The position numbers were made by a program, and so were the translations under genes. From Anaerolinea sp. (GTDB lineage Bacteria; Chloroflexota; Anaerolineae; Anaerolineales; Anaerolineaceae): a stretch of DNA of 64,000 bases. The notes beneath the pieces are model-generated. The model worked only from the letters and a program-made list of their open reading frames with translations, was not told the DNA's origin and did not search any database. Shown here piece after piece: positions 37,501-46,519 of this stretch. Each line of letters begins with the position of its first letter. Positions within the stretch are counted from its first letter, which is position 1. The stretch spans positions 186,001 through 250,000 of the forward strand of contig DYEC01000012.1 of the NCBI GenBank assembly GCA_020725865.1, read 5' to 3'.

Positions 37501-38592
37501 GCCGGGTTAATAGGATCGTTGCGTGAGGATAGACTACAGATCATGGAGGCACAGGGCTATAACAATGGCGAGTTAGAACCCTACCTTGAAGCTTTATTGC
37601 CGCTGGCAGATTTTGAATTGATGGATGTGCTGCAATCCGGCGTACCCAAGCATATTCTTCTCAGTCAGGATGGCGAGAAACGTTTACTGACTTCTGCGCA
37701 GAGCCGACTGGTGGTCCCGATTCGTCGCGAAGCATCTACAATTGGGATGATTGTTTTAGAGAGCGAAAAACCAAATGCTTTTTCGGAAGAGATGACAGCA
37801 TTTCTAATACGTTTGAGCGATCATGCTGCAATTGCGATCTCCAACGCTCAGTTATATGCAGCTGTGCAGGCGGCAAATGTTGCCAAGAGTGAGTTTGTCT
37901 CATTTGTTTCACACGAGCTTAAAAATCCAATGACCTCCATTAAGGGTTATACTGAGTTGCTGGCTGCTGGCGCAGTAGGACCGGTCACAGAAGCGCAGGC
38001 TAATTTCCTTTCGACAATACGCTCAAATGTTGAGAGAATGTCAACGCTGGTTTCCGACTTGGCAGATGTTTCGCGTATTGAAGCTGGGCGGCTTAAGCTC
38101 GATTTTAAGCCTATTGCTTTGAAAGAAGTGGTGGAGGAAGTAGCACGTTCCTTGCGGAGACAGATCGAAGAGAAAAAGCAGCACCTTGTTATTAACGTAC
38201 CTGATAATTTACCCAGTCTTTGGGCAGATCGTACACGCTTGGCACAGATTATTACAAATTTGCTAAGCAATGCTCATAAATATACATCAGCAGAAGGTCA
38301 AATCTGGCTGAATGCTGAAGTTTGTGAAAATCAATGGGATGAAAGTGGTGCCCCAAGAGTGGTACATATATGGGTGCAGGATACCGGGATTGGTATTGCC
38401 CCTGAGGATCAAGTAAAAATATTTCAAAAATTTTTCCGCTCCGAAGATCCCAAAACCAGAGAAGTGCCCGGTACTGGTCTGGGCTTAAACATTACCAAAA
38501 GTTTGGTGGAATTCCAAGGCGGGAAAATCTGGTTCGAGAGTGAATTTCGCAAAGGTTCTATCTTTCATTTTACTATTCCAATTGCTGAGTAG
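34570..38592 (+). CDS. PDZ-like/membrane/multi-GAF histidine kinase
   Basis: A 1340-residue sensor kinase. First membrane helix about 17-40; an extracellular PDZ-like stretch (GYQLTKVGDQRIANAADLEKAL); seven or so helices up to about 410; then four GAF-like domains (about 440-600, 620-770, 795-950, 970-1095); HisKA with FVSHELKNPMTSIKGY; HATPase with LLSNAHKY, DTGIGI and GTGLGL. Input is therefore both external and cytoplasmic. Start at ATG 34570, following a -10 box. A FIST-domain gene follows by 17 bases, and no response regulator is next to it. Confidence 0.88.
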   Translation: MSRPSLSASRALLRSFQWNWLSQIATAIYLFIALFAFLFIPIWATEWLETPFIGALVEQTMVFNGANSVERPSQWDARNQGLVFGYQLTKVGDQRIANAADLEKALRNYEVGDQVTLWVKSSGGREESYSVRLIAFPQQDRFAYLIIPYVIGLIFLISGLWVFAVRRNHPSGLAYVLFSTSIGLCTAASFDLGTTHHLTLLWVLSLPLAGASIIHLTLTFPQKDPALLRRPWLSSISYIIASGLVIFAWTRLYDFSNPTSYLLAWQLEYVFTGASLLFSLAWFIFRRLGFASPVEREQIRNILTASVVAFGPVAVWFLGSPIWVYEYPFSPYLLLPLIIFPLTAAYTLQRYRLLSVDFFMSRAVLYVLLVILVTVGYALMLTGLTLLLGELIPTIGKPVVIGLTIFILALLLLPVRQRLERLVSSAFFRGEQAYQDRLQTFSSELTGLVDLKDIVRVLREYVQHSLLPVNLHVFIFDPMSEQYIAMPNEKGERTSDLRFALASPLARILGERRSPIRVSELMGLDLQSDRTRVNLLHSEVLVPLPGRQRLAGWIAIGQRLSGDPYSFLELGFLKSLSDQAALAIERAQVVMNVESRMRQMNVLTRVAQGINITLNQDDILELVYTQTTQIIPADDFSIMLMSSQFGAPVYIFYVEDSERVQQNEYKPVVQKTLEQEVIRQRRVIVTEDYLSECQRYGIGHSRRRLFAWVGVPLNAGAETIGALSLAKRDTSMTYTSEQIELLNAIANQLAGAIVKNRLLQEAEQRARQLTILNEVTRQLTSTLDITALLQTILKSAVDILNCVAGSLFLLDEQTDELVFVETVGPVADNLVGKRLPPGVGVVGQAVKTRQPIIENDVRQSSLWSSQTDEQTGFDTRSLLAVPLQVKDRVIGVIEVVNRSDGLPFAQDDLQLLNAFAAQAAVAIENARLYTMTDQALAARVEELSVMQRIDRELNASLESGRAMKVALNWAMRHSGASAGLIGSLREDRLQIMEAQGYNNGELEPYLEALLPLADFELMDVLQSGVPKHILLSQDGEKRLLTSAQSRLVVPIRREASTIGMIVLESEKPNAFSEEMTAFLIRLSDHAAIAISNAQLYAAVQAANVAKSEFVSFVSHELKNPMTSIKGYTELLAAGAVGPVTEAQANFLSTIRSNVERMSTLVSDLADVSRIEAGRLKLDFKPIALKEVVEEVARSLRRQIEEKKQHLVINVPDNLPSLWADRTRLAQIITNLLSNAHKYTSAEGQIWLNAEVCENQWDESGAPRVVHIWVQDTGIGIAPEDQVKIFQKFFRSEDPKTREVPGTGLGLNITKSLVEFQGGKIWFESEFRKGSIFHFTIPIAE

Positions 38593-38609
38593 GCTTGCGA
38601 GGTGAGCAC

Positions 38610-39773
38610 ATGATACGAGGGACCTCATGGGGTGTTGGCAGAGGGTTAGATGGACGGGAAGCTAGTCGTCTGGCTACTCAGCGCGCACTTGACCGGTTGG
38701 GTTCTGGGCGTCCTGTTTTGGCAATAGTGTTTTTTTCCCAAGAATTTGATCCAGAAGATGTTCTGGCTGGAATTGTTAGCTTACTGGGCGGTACTCCGGT
38801 GTGGGGTTGTAGTACAGTGGCACCATTTATTGGCGAGGGTGAACAGACTCACTCTGTTGTTGTGGCAATTCTTTCCGGTAATGAATTAAAAGCACAGGTA
38901 TATTGGTATCCTGATTTTGCGCATTACAGCAAAGAAACTGCGCGACAGATCGGGCAACTAGCAGATCAGATTTCTCCTGCAAATGGACTGTTGATTGCGG
39001 CTGATGGTGTCAGTGGAGATATTGAAGCAATAACCGCAAGATTAGATCAGGTGCACTTTCCGGTAGTTGGCTGCCTTTCTGAAGGAAATTATCAAACTGG
39101 ACGTACCACTCAATTGGGCGGTAATCAGGGAGGAGCGGGAGGACTTTCGGCTTTACTTCTAGGCGGGCGATTTCGGTTGAACGCCGGCATGGGGCATGGT
39201 TGGCAATCGGTTGGGGTGAAGTTGCCGGTTGATCGCAGTCGAGGCGTTTGGATTCACACTTTAGGAGGGGTTAGCGCTGCTGAAGCTTTCTCGCGCGTTT
39301 TTGGTTATCCAACGCGACAGTGGGCTTATTTGCCTTTGAGTCGTTTAATACGGCTTTATGCCTTGGGTCTAGAAGACGAAAGAAAGCCGGGTCGAAGAGT
39401 TTTACGTTCACCCCTGCATGCTGAAGTCAACGGTAGTTTTCGGATGAATACACATGTACCGGATGGCAAAGTTGCAGAACTAATGATCGGCAACTTGGAT
39501 GAATGTCTTAATGTGACACGCCGTGTAACCTTGCAGGCAATGGATGGTTTGGGCAAGGCAAGACCTCTATTGGTCATTTGTTTTGTAGATTTAGCCTGGC
39601 GCATGTTGTTTGGGAGTCGAGCAGGGCAGTTCATTCAGGTTGTAAAAGAAATTGCTGCTGAGATTCCAGTCATTGGGGCATATACCCTTGGGCAAATATT
39701 GGGGAATACTGGCGATATAGTTCTCGACAATCAGAATCTATTAGTTGTAGTGTTGGGCGAATCGCTCGATTAA
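38610..39773 (+). CDS. FIST-domain sensory protein
   Basis: A 387-residue protein with FIST_N (about 25-215) and FIST_C (225-365) domains: WGCSTVAPF, GCLSEGNYQT. FIST domains are proposed to bind small ligands such as amino acids. GAGGTGAG before the ATG at 38610 decides the start. Co-transcribed with the kinase, and may supply its ligand signal. Confidence 0.85.
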   Translation: MIRGTSWGVGRGLDGREASRLATQRALDRLGSGRPVLAIVFFSQEFDPEDVLAGIVSLLGGTPVWGCSTVAPFIGEGEQTHSVVVAILSGNELKAQVYWYPDFAHYSKETARQIGQLADQISPANGLLIAADGVSGDIEAITARLDQVHFPVVGCLSEGNYQTGRTTQLGGNQGGAGGLSALLLGGRFRLNAGMGHGWQSVGVKLPVDRSRGVWIHTLGGVSAAEAFSRVFGYPTRQWAYLPLSRLIRLYALGLEDERKPGRRVLRSPLHAEVNGSFRMNTHVPDGKVAELMIGNLDECLNVTRRVTLQAMDGLGKARPLLVICFVDLAWRMLFGSRAGQFIQVVKEIAAEIPVIGAYTLGQILGNTGDIVLDNQNLLVVVLGESLD

Positions 39774-39783
39774 GGGATTCTTT

Positions 39784-39809
39784 ATGGGCGGGTTATTGAA
39801 CCCGCCCAT
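39784..39809. terminator. Terminator between FIST and trpB2
   Basis: ATGGGCGGGTT (39784-39794) pairs with AACCCGCCCAT (39799-39809), loop ATTG, followed by ACCGTTTGTT. Confidence 0.7.
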
Positions 39810-39831
39810 ACCGTTTGTTAGCCACTCTTGC

Positions 39832-41208
39832 TCAGGAAACAGCTCGAGAGATTTGGGGGACATGGGCTGAGATATTGGCAATCGCTTCTTCGGGGTAGTC
39901 AAAATCCTCCAGTGTCCCACTTAGATAGGCATTGTAGGCAGAGAGGTCGAAGTGCCCGTGACCGGACAGGTTGAACAAAATTACCCGTTTTTCCCCTGCT
40001 TGTTTAGCCTCTAGCGCTTCGTCAATGGCGGCGCGAATCGCATGGGCGGATTCAGGAGCTGGCAGGATCCCTTCAGTTTGCGCAAACAAAACAGCCGCTT
40101 CAAAGACGGGTAATTGCTTTACGGCAACTGCTTGAATGAAACCAGCATTGTAGAGCGCACTAAGGGTTGGTGCCATACCATGATAGCGTAAGCCTCCGGC
40201 GTGAATGGATGGTGGGGTGAAGTCGTGTCCCAGGGTATGCATTTTGACAATGGGAGCCATACGAGCTGTATCTCCATAATCGAAAGTGTAAACGCCGCGT
40301 GTTAAGGAAGGTGCTGCAGTTGGCTCTACTGCAACCAATCGGCTGTTTTTTTGATTTTTCAAGTTTTCTCGCAAGAATGGAAAAGCAAGTCCAGAGAAAT
40401 TTGAGCCGCCACCGACACACCCGATCACAACGTCCGGATACTCGCCAGCCAAATCCATTTGCTTGAGCGCCTCTTCGCCGATAACAGTTTGATGGAGCAG
40501 TACATGGTTTAAAACGGAACCAAGACTATATTTCTTTTGACCGTTTGAAGTGGCTGCAACTTCCACTGCTTCGGAAATTGCAATCCCAAGGGATCCGGGA
40601 TGATCGGGGTCGCTTGCCAGAATAGCAAGCCCGGCTTGTGTGCGACCCGTTGGACTGGCAAAAACCTGTGCACCGTAGGTTTCCATCAGAAACCGACGGT
40701 ATGGTTTCTGATTGTAGGATACTTTGACCATGTACACTTCAAGATCAAGTTCAAAGAACCGACAAGCCATAGACAATGCTGAACCCCATTGCCCTGCCCC
40801 AGTTTCGGTAGTTAAAGCACGGGTTCCAGCTATCTTATTGTAGAAAGCCTGTGCAACTGCTGTATTGGATTTATGGCTCCCAGAGGGAGAAACCCCTTCA
40901 TACTTGTAGTAGATGTGAGCTGGAGTATCCAGAACTTGTTCAAGCCGTCGCGCGCGAATTAGAGGCGTTGGTCTCCAGAGTTTGTATATTTCGCGCACTG
41001 GTTCTGGAATTTCGATAAAGCGTTCAGTGCTGACTTCTTGAAGGATCAATTCCATTGGGAAGAGAGCAGCGAGGAAGTCTGGAGTCACCGGTTCGAAGGT
41101 GACGGGGTGCAGCACGGGTGCGGGAGAAACTGGGCTATCTGCATTGACGTTATACCAGAAGCGTGGGATGTCCGTTTCATTGAGTAAAAAACGAGTTTGG
41201 TTATTCAT
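39832..41208 (-). CDS. trpB: Tryptophan synthase beta-like, TrpB2 type
   Basis: A 458-residue PLP enzyme of the TrpB2 subgroup. The PLP lysine lies in [15 protein letters not shown] and the phosphate cup CVGGGSNF are intact. TrpB2 enzymes condense serine with indole without tight TrpA binding. GGAGG is 6 bases before ATG 41208; an adjacent ATG at 41211 is also possible. No trpA is present. Expression is under a Trp T-box. Confidence 0.92.
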   Translation of the reverse strand: MNNQTRFLLNETDIPRFWYNVNADSPVSPAPVLHPVTFEPVTPDFLAALFPMELILQEVSTERFIEIPEPVREIYKLWRPTPLIRARRLEQVLDTPAHIYYKYEGVSPSGSHKSNTAVAQAFYNKIAGTRALTTETGAGQWGSALSMACRFFELDLEVYMVKVSYNQKPYRRFLMETYGAQVFASPTGRTQAGLAILASDPDHPGSLGIAISEAVEVAATSNGQKKYSLGSVLNHVLLHQTVIGEEALKQMDLAGEYPDVVIGCVGGGSNFSGLAFPFLRENLKNQKNSRLVAVEPTAAPSLTRGVYTFDYGDTARMAPIVKMHTLGHDFTPPSIHAGGLRYHGMAPTLSALYNAGFIQAVAVKQLPVFEAAVLFAQTEGILPAPESAHAIRAAIDEALEAKQAGEKRVILFNLSGHGHFDLSAYNAYLSGTLEDFDYPEEAIANISAHVPQISRAVS

Positions 41209-41247
41209 CATACACCTCCATAAAAATTGTTTCGATTGTTTTGCTAA

Positions 41248-41550
41248 CAAAAAAACATCCGTCCCGTTTGAGGACGGATGTTTTTATCCGCGGTGCCACC
41301 TCAGTTAGGCTGTTATACAAAAACCCCCCGGTGATGACGCACGGGGGGAAAGCCAGCCTCACTCGTTACGGGTACAGCAAGTTGCGATACCCTTTGCCAT
41401 GATAACGGTGGCAACTCCGGCTCGGGCTACTTGGCAATTCGTTCACCCTGCAACTCTGAGGTCCATTCCGTAACGCTGTGCGGGCAGGCTCTCACCTTCC
41501 CTGCTCTCTGTTCCGCCATCACGTTAAGTACTCGTCCTCTTCAACGTCTT
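41248..41550 (-). promoter_or_regulatory. T-box riboswitch (Trp specifier)
   Basis: The reverse-strand leader has the T-box bulge GGTGGCACCGCGGAT (41286-41300) and, right after, the terminator stem ACATCCGTCC/GGACGGATGT (41255-41281) with a T7 tail. UGG in GGAATGGACC (complement of 41463-41465) is the likely specifier, read by uncharged tRNA-Trp. Low charging would favour antitermination and trpB2 expression. A TATACT -10 lies at 41553-41558. Confidence 0.9.
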
Positions 41551-41755
41551 TCAGTATACTCTTGTATGCTACAGCAAATTTAGATAGATTATATGTGTTT
41601 CACGCAAAATGTCAATAGGATTTCTGAACTTCGGACATGAGTTAGGACATTGGTTGGAAAAGAGCTTCACGGCCGATAAACTTGATTTAGTACAAACCAC
41701 ATCGGCAGGAGGCTCCTATGAAAAAATTATATTCGTCTTCTTCGTTTCATGTAGC

Positions 41756-42163
41756 ATGGATTTGACGATCAACGGATTGCCGAACAAGCGGCTGAAATTG
41801 GCGAGACAACTCTGGGTTGCTCGCTCGCTGCGCTTGACTGAGACCGCCGCCAAAATGAGCGGCAGCAGCGCTGCCGGTTACAAACGGATTCAGCGTTTTG
41901 TGAAGCAGGTTGATCCTCGCACAGCGCTGTGGCGTCTGTTTGCCGAGCAGGCTGAGTTTGTGATTGGCGACCCGGCCGAGATTGAGCGTCCCCAAGCGCG
42001 CAAAACAGCCTATGTGGGAACGCTCAAAGCTGGCAAGGGGTTATGGGCTTTGTCATCCGTCTCAACGGGTCATCAACCGCCCAAGTTCTGGGATGCCGGG
42101 GGAAAGGAAGTGGCGCTTGCCATCTCATGTGGCGAAACCATGATCCACAATCAGGTGTGGTAA
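41756..42163 (+). pseudogene. Truncated transposase (IS4-like DDE family)
   Basis: A 135-codon remnant. The start DLTINGLPNKRLKLARQLW and the block GDPAEIERPQARKTAYVGTL match the front and first catalytic-Asp region of IS4-like transposases. After YVGTLKAGKG the family sequence is lost, and the second and third acidic residues are absent. No terminal inverted repeats were recognised. Confidence 0.7.
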
Positions 42164-42216
42164 AAGGATGAAGTCTGCGTGAACCTGATTGACGTTTGGA
42201 ACACGCGTTTCTCAGA

Positions 42217-42263
42217 TGCCCTCTGGTCATGTCTGAATTTCAGAGGGCAAAATCTTGCTTTTT
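42217..42263 (+). terminator. Possible terminator in the transposase remnant
   Basis: TGCCCTCTG (42217-42225) pairs with CAGAGGGCA (42241-42249), followed by AAATCTTGCTTTTT. Confidence 0.45.
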
Positions 42264-42284
42264 CAAGTCCGATACTGGTATAAT
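42255..42284 (+). promoter_or_regulatory. Promoter of tRNA-Thr
   Basis: TTGCTT at 42255-42260, 18 bases, TATAAT at 42279-42284, ten bases before the tRNA. Confidence 0.65.
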
Positions 42285-42293
42285 TTTATTCAC

Positions 42294-42366
42294 GCCACCG
42301 TAGCTCAGCTGGCAGAGCAGACGATTCGTAATCGTCCGGTCAAGGGTTCGATTCCCTTCGGTGGCT
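42294..42366 (+). tRNA. tRNA-Thr (anticodon CGT)
   Basis: A 73-base cloverleaf: acceptor GCCACCG/CGGTGGC, D-stem GCTC/GAGC, anticodon stem GACGA/TCGTC with loop TTCGTAA, T-arm with TTCGATT. No CCA encoded. Confidence 0.95.
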
Positions 42367-42447
42367 TTTGTATTGTCGAAACCACTTCTGAGTGCTTTTA
42401 AAGACGGGATTACATTAGCCAGCTATCCTTCGAAAAGATAGCATTGT

Positions 42448-42453
42448 TATAAT
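42448..42453 (+). promoter_or_regulatory. -10 box of leaderless udk
   Basis: TATAAT ends 6 bases before the ATG at 42460, without a ribosome site. Confidence 0.65.
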
Positions 42454-42459
42454 ATAAGT

Positions 42460-43095
42460 ATGAAGTCTAAACCTGTTCCTCTAGTTATTGGTATTGCTGG
42501 TGGCTCTGGATCTGGCAAAACTACAGTTGCGAATGTAATTCTACAACGCGTAGGTGCTGATCGGATTGCTTATTTACCACACGACGCATACTATCGGGAC
42601 TTAAAAAATTTACCCCCCATGCAGCGTATGCAGGTCAATTTTGACCACCCGGATTCACTGGAAAGTGATCTTTTGATTCAGCACATCCATCAGTTAAAAA
42701 GATGGAAATCCATCGCCCTACCGGTATACGATTTTACGACCCACACCCGCACAGAACGCACTGTTTTAATCGAACCGCAGCGAGTGATTATTGTTGAAGG
42801 CATTCTTATTTTTGCCGATAAGGCTTTGCGTGATTTGTTCGATGTAAAGATCTTTGTGGATACAGACTCGGATATCAGATTTATTCGACGATTACAACGC
42901 GACATTTCCGAGCGCGGCAGAACAACCGAGTCGGTTATAAAACAATACTTAAGCACAGTCCGTCCAATGCACTTGGAATTTGTCGAGCCGTCAAAACGTT
43001 ATGCGGATGTCATTATACCGGAGGGTGGCTTGAATACCGTCGCAATGGACATGGTAATAGCCAGGATAGAAACCCTTCTCAGTGCAGATGATTGA
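42460..43095 (+). CDS. udk: Uridine kinase
   Basis: A 211-residue P-loop kinase that phosphorylates uridine and cytidine. Walker A GGSGSGKT, the LPHDAYYRD block and YDFTTHTRT and VEGILIF segments are typical. Monocistronic. A short ORF of 16 codons (43251-43301) after it is not supported. Confidence 0.93.
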   Translation: MKSKPVPLVIGIAGGSGSGKTTVANVILQRVGADRIAYLPHDAYYRDLKNLPPMQRMQVNFDHPDSLESDLLIQHIHQLKRWKSIALPVYDFTTHTRTERTVLIEPQRVIIVEGILIFADKALRDLFDVKIFVDTDSDIRFIRRLQRDISERGRTTESVIKQYLSTVRPMHLEFVEPSKRYADVIIPEGGLNTVAMDMVIARIETLLSADD

Positions 43096-43274
43096 CATCT
43101 TTTTTATATTTGGAATTCTGTGGTATATTGAGCGACTGGTCACGTGGATAGCCTTCTTGTTTTTACAGGCAGGTGAAAAGTGCAATTTATGGTAGATGAA
43201 GAATAATTACATCAGGATTGATAATTATTAAGTTGAAAAGGGGAAAATAGATGTTCCAGAAGATTGCCAGATTT

Positions 43275-43889
43275 TTATACAACATTCCAATGAGTAATTA
43301 GACGGCGTCTAAAGACCCTCTCCATTAAATCGCATTTTTCACGGCAAGCTTGTTTCTCCTCCAGTGCTAGTTCTTTTACCCAACACTCCAAAATGATTTT
43401 GTTTTTTTTGATCTGGCAGGTAATCGCCTGTATCCGTTGATGATGGGTTTCGTCGAGCGCGTCTGCCAGCCGGAGACACGCAGCCAGCATGTTGACAACC
43501 TGTTTTTCATGCTCATCAAGAACCGCATAATGATCATGTTTCTCGCTAGGTAGTGCTCCGCGGTGGTAACGAGCTATTGACCCAATGAGTAAACGCGTTT
43601 TGCTGTTAAAAGCAAGAAGTTTAGCGTTCAGGATAATGGTTAGTGTCGCTTTGTGATGGTTTTTCCATCCTTCAATCCAACCGATATCATGTAATATACC
43701 CGCACAGGTGAGCAAGTAACGTTCTGTTGTGCCTAAAAGATGAAGCTCATGTAGATCATCAAAAAGCTGTAGAGCCAATTTTGTCACTTGCCAGGCATGA
43801 TCGGCGTCATATTTACAGTACTCTGCTAGCTCAAAGATGTGTTGCAGGTTTTCGGCATTCTGCTCTTGAAAATTAGCCATACTGCTCAT
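43275..43889 (-). CDS. HD-domain protein, stand-alone Ppx/GppA domain III-like
   Basis: A 204-residue protein with GILHDIGW and the SIARYHRGA block that closely resembles the C-terminal HD domain of exopolyphosphatase/guanosine pentaphosphatase, here without the catalytic actin-like domains. It might bind or hydrolyse polyphosphate or (p)ppGpp. The start overlaps the CHAD gene stop by 4 bases; last gene of the phosphate cluster. Confidence 0.75.
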   Translation of the reverse strand: MSSMANFQEQNAENLQHIFELAEYCKYDADHAWQVTKLALQLFDDLHELHLLGTTERYLLTCAGILHDIGWIEGWKNHHKATLTIILNAKLLAFNSKTRLLIGSIARYHRGALPSEKHDHYAVLDEHEKQVVNMLAACLRLADALDETHHQRIQAITCQIKKNKIILECWVKELALEEKQACREKCDLMERVFRRRLITHWNVV

Positions 43890-44977
43890 TGATCTTTAGC
43901 CTGAAAAAGATCATCTTCTGATTCGGGCAATGGGGGAGCAGCCATTGTTTCCAACCCAATATTCGGTATAGCTGCTCCTGCTGATACTTGAGAAGCAGGC
44001 GGATATATTTCAGTGACCTCAGTTAACGGATGGGTGATGGTCTGACGTAATTTTTCCCATAGTGCCGTTTTTTTCCAACGCGCCCACTCACTCAAAAAGC
44101 GCCGATATTCCTGGTGGCGCGTTTCCTGCCGGTTTGAGAGGAAGAATTGTATTCCAGGCAGAAGCAGGTTAAAAGGCTGTGAATATCCATAATATCGTAT
44201 GGTACGCCTTTTCTCATCGGCAATGAATTCAGGCAAGGTAATAATCCATACATCGCAGTCATGTATTATTCCAAGCATCTCTTGTATTTGCCGGGCTGCC
44301 TGAACAGGTTTTTTCAGCATGTTAGAATAAAGCGGAGCAAAGGTTTCCAGCGTATATCTCAACTTCTTGGCACTGATGCGCATTGCGTGCAATTCTTCCA
44401 GCCGGTTAGGGTCATAAATATATGGTTCGTAAGCCAACATATCGTCCAATTTTTGGATGATTACCTGACGGGCCCGCAAATATAGTTCATGCGAATAGCC
44501 TATTTGCTCGGGAACCTGTGAAATGAGTATCTCAAGTCTTTCACGCATTAGTGGGATGGTCTTACTTTGCTCCAATTCATCCAAAGCGCTGTTAACTTTG
44601 CTCTGAAGTTTTTGACGACGCTGAGTTAGTCTTATGAGCAGACGGCGAATGCCCGGACGATAGCGTTTTTCTGGCACTTGGACAAGAATGGTGTTGATCA
44701 ACTCAAGCTGGACATCTGTATCGCGCGCTAATCCAAGCGAGCGTGTAATTTTTCGAATACTATTTTGCCAGATGGTGATTTTTTTAGGGGGAAAACAATC
44801 GGCAAAGATTGTGAGTGCATTCCTCAATCTTCGGGAAGCGACCCGCATTCGATGAATGTATTCAATATCCTCTGCCCGCCGGACACCCTCGATCTCCTTC
44901 TCTAGAGCATTCAGATGATTTAAGATAATTTCTGCGCCAAATGCACAGAGATTGAGCCGATCGGAGTCTTGTACCAT
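43886..44977 (-). CDS. CHAD domain protein (polyphosphate-binding family)
   Basis: A 363-residue all-helical protein. HRMRVASRRLRNAL and LHAMRISAKKLRYTLE are the two halves of a CHAD domain, rich in conserved His/Arg/Lys; CHAD domains bind polyphosphate granules. The last 60 residues are a disordered acidic tail. It lies 10 bases after the kinase-like gene and overlaps the HD gene. Confidence 0.88.
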   Translation of the reverse strand: MVQDSDRLNLCAFGAEIILNHLNALEKEIEGVRRAEDIEYIHRMRVASRRLRNALTIFADCFPPKKITIWQNSIRKITRSLGLARDTDVQLELINTILVQVPEKRYRPGIRRLLIRLTQRRQKLQSKVNSALDELEQSKTIPLMRERLEILISQVPEQIGYSHELYLRARQVIIQKLDDMLAYEPYIYDPNRLEELHAMRISAKKLRYTLETFAPLYSNMLKKPVQAARQIQEMLGIIHDCDVWIITLPEFIADEKRRTIRYYGYSQPFNLLLPGIQFFLSNRQETRHQEYRRFLSEWARWKKTALWEKLRQTITHPLTEVTEIYPPASQVSAGAAIPNIGLETMAAPPLPESEDDLFQAKDQ

Positions 44978-44987
44978 GACAAAATTT

Positions 44988-45671
44988 TTATTCTATGATT
45001 GGACGAATATGCTCGCGCAGCTCCTCGAAGATAGGTTGAATTGAGCGATTGGCGTCAACGGTAACGAAGCCGAACTCTTCTGCCATTGAATCAAATTGTT
45101 CGATTAATCTGGATTGATAAACAACAAAACTGTCATACAGGTTGTCGGCACAACGGATGTCCATACCTGATTCCCAGTAATCGAATCCACGCCCGCAGGC
45201 AATGCGAGAAACAAGTTGAGGGATATTAGCCCTTAGGTAAAGCACCAGATCGGGCTTTAGTGCAAAGCCGTATACCTTACGAGCCCATTGGGGGTCAGCA
45301 CCGCGTACCACATCACGGGCGATTATAGAGTAAAAGTAGCGGTCTGAAAGCACAATAAACCCCGCCTTTAAAGCAGGGATGATCTGGTTTTCCAATCGGT
45401 CTGCAAAATCGGTTGCATAAAACAAACTCATAGTGATGCGGCCTAGTGTGTGCCCGTTCTTTGCTGCGTCCAATCCAGGTTGAGTCATTTGCGAACGCCG
45501 CAACCCGGTGTCTGAAACCGCATATCCTTCACTCTCAAGCCATTGACGAAGAAGCTGAATATGAGTTGAACGTCCGACACCATCGGTGCCTTCAAGGACA
45601 ATCAACCTGCCAGGGAGGCTTTTCAAGGATAGGTAGGGGAACCCAGCACCATAAAAAACTGGTTTTGTCAT
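44988..45671 (-). CDS. Thymidylate-kinase-like protein with Arg in Walker A
   Basis: A 227-residue TMK-fold protein. The P-loop reads EGTDGVGRST: the key Lys is Arg34. VLSDRYFYS keeps the DRY block. The TMK substrate loop (PGGT) is absent, so dTMP is an unlikely substrate. ATGA overlap with the paralogue gene upstream. Confidence 0.75.
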   Translation of the reverse strand: MTKPVFYGAGFPYLSLKSLPGRLIVLEGTDGVGRSTHIQLLRQWLESEGYAVSDTGLRRSQMTQPGLDAAKNGHTLGRITMSLFYATDFADRLENQIIPALKAGFIVLSDRYFYSIIARDVVRGADPQWARKVYGFALKPDLVLYLRANIPQLVSRIACGRGFDYWESGMDIRCADNLYDSFVVYQSRLIEQFDSMAEEFGFVTVDANRSIQPIFEELREHIRPIIE

Positions 45672-46414
45672 GTTTTGCCAGCCTTTTGTTCGGTAGTTTC
45701 AATGGAAAGATTGCGGGGAGCACGCTTTGAGGACCGCACAACAGGATTTGGTAAACCCTTCCAGTTTTCAAGAACCGATTTCACATATTGACGCATGGTT
45801 TTTTGCTGTTGTTTTACGGGTAGTGTTCCATCAATTACTGTAAGGCCAAACTCGCTGATCATTGCTTCATATTCGTTAATAATTCTCTGCTGAAACAATC
45901 TGAAACTGGTGACTTTATTATCTGAAAGATTCAAATCCATGCCAGCCTCATAGTATTTCAGGCGTGCCCGACTTGCCATGATGCGTTCTACCGCAATGTC
46001 CAGAGGTACCCTGAAATAGAAAGCGAGATCAGGCTGGACGGCAAAAGAATACAGGTTGCGTACCCATTTGGGGTCGACGCCTCGGGCCACATCGCGCGCA
46101 AAAGCCGTAAACGCATATCGGTCTGCCAGTACAATAGCCCCGGCTTTCAACATTGGGAGAATGTAGTTTTCCCAGCGGTCAGCAAAATCAGTAGCCTGCA
46201 ACAAGCTGAAGGTTGTGGGTGTGAACATTCGTTCCTGTTTGGCAAGCTTGGTCGTGCTTTTTACTAAACTGGATGAATTCCACTCAGTAAAATACACGAC
46301 ATTTCTTTGGGATTGTAGCCATTTGTGCAAAAGATCAATCTGGGTGGATTTACCACTTCCATCAATCCCTTCCACAACAATTAGCTTGCCTTTGTACTCG
46401 TTTTTTCTTAACAC
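45668..46414 (-). CDS. Thymidylate-kinase-like protein with intact P-loop
   Basis: A 248-residue TMK-fold kinase beginning with GTG. EGIDGSGKST (K22) and VLADRYAFT are intact; the PGGT loop of true TMKs is replaced by WNSSSLV. Its basic C-terminal tail may bind polyanion. Together with the neighbour it could form a heterodimer. TATAAT lies at 46445-46450, so this sub-operon may have its own promoter. Confidence 0.75.
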   Translation of the reverse strand: MLRKNEYKGKLIVVEGIDGSGKSTQIDLLHKWLQSQRNVVYFTEWNSSSLVKSTTKLAKQERMFTPTTFSLLQATDFADRWENYILPMLKAGAIVLADRYAFTAFARDVARGVDPKWVRNLYSFAVQPDLAFYFRVPLDIAVERIMASRARLKYYEAGMDLNLSDNKVTSFRLFQQRIINEYEAMISEFGLTVIDGTLPVKQQQKTMRQYVKSVLENWKGLPNPVVRSSKRAPRNLSIETTEQKAGKT

Positions 46415-46519
46415 GGGCCATCTCTCTGGAATATATTTGCCTTGATTATAGCATTTTTATGTCCGAATTATGTGTTTTTTGTTGGATAAATTCAATATGC
46501 TATCACAATCCCTGCATTA

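Noticed and set aside
43092-43129. TTGACA with TATATT after udk as a promoter
   Set aside because: Spacing of 26 bases is too long and no gene follows on this strand.
43251-43301. 16-codon ORF with a GGGG-rich site after udk
   Set aside because: Too short, overlaps the HD gene, no similarity; may be a relic of a lost gene.
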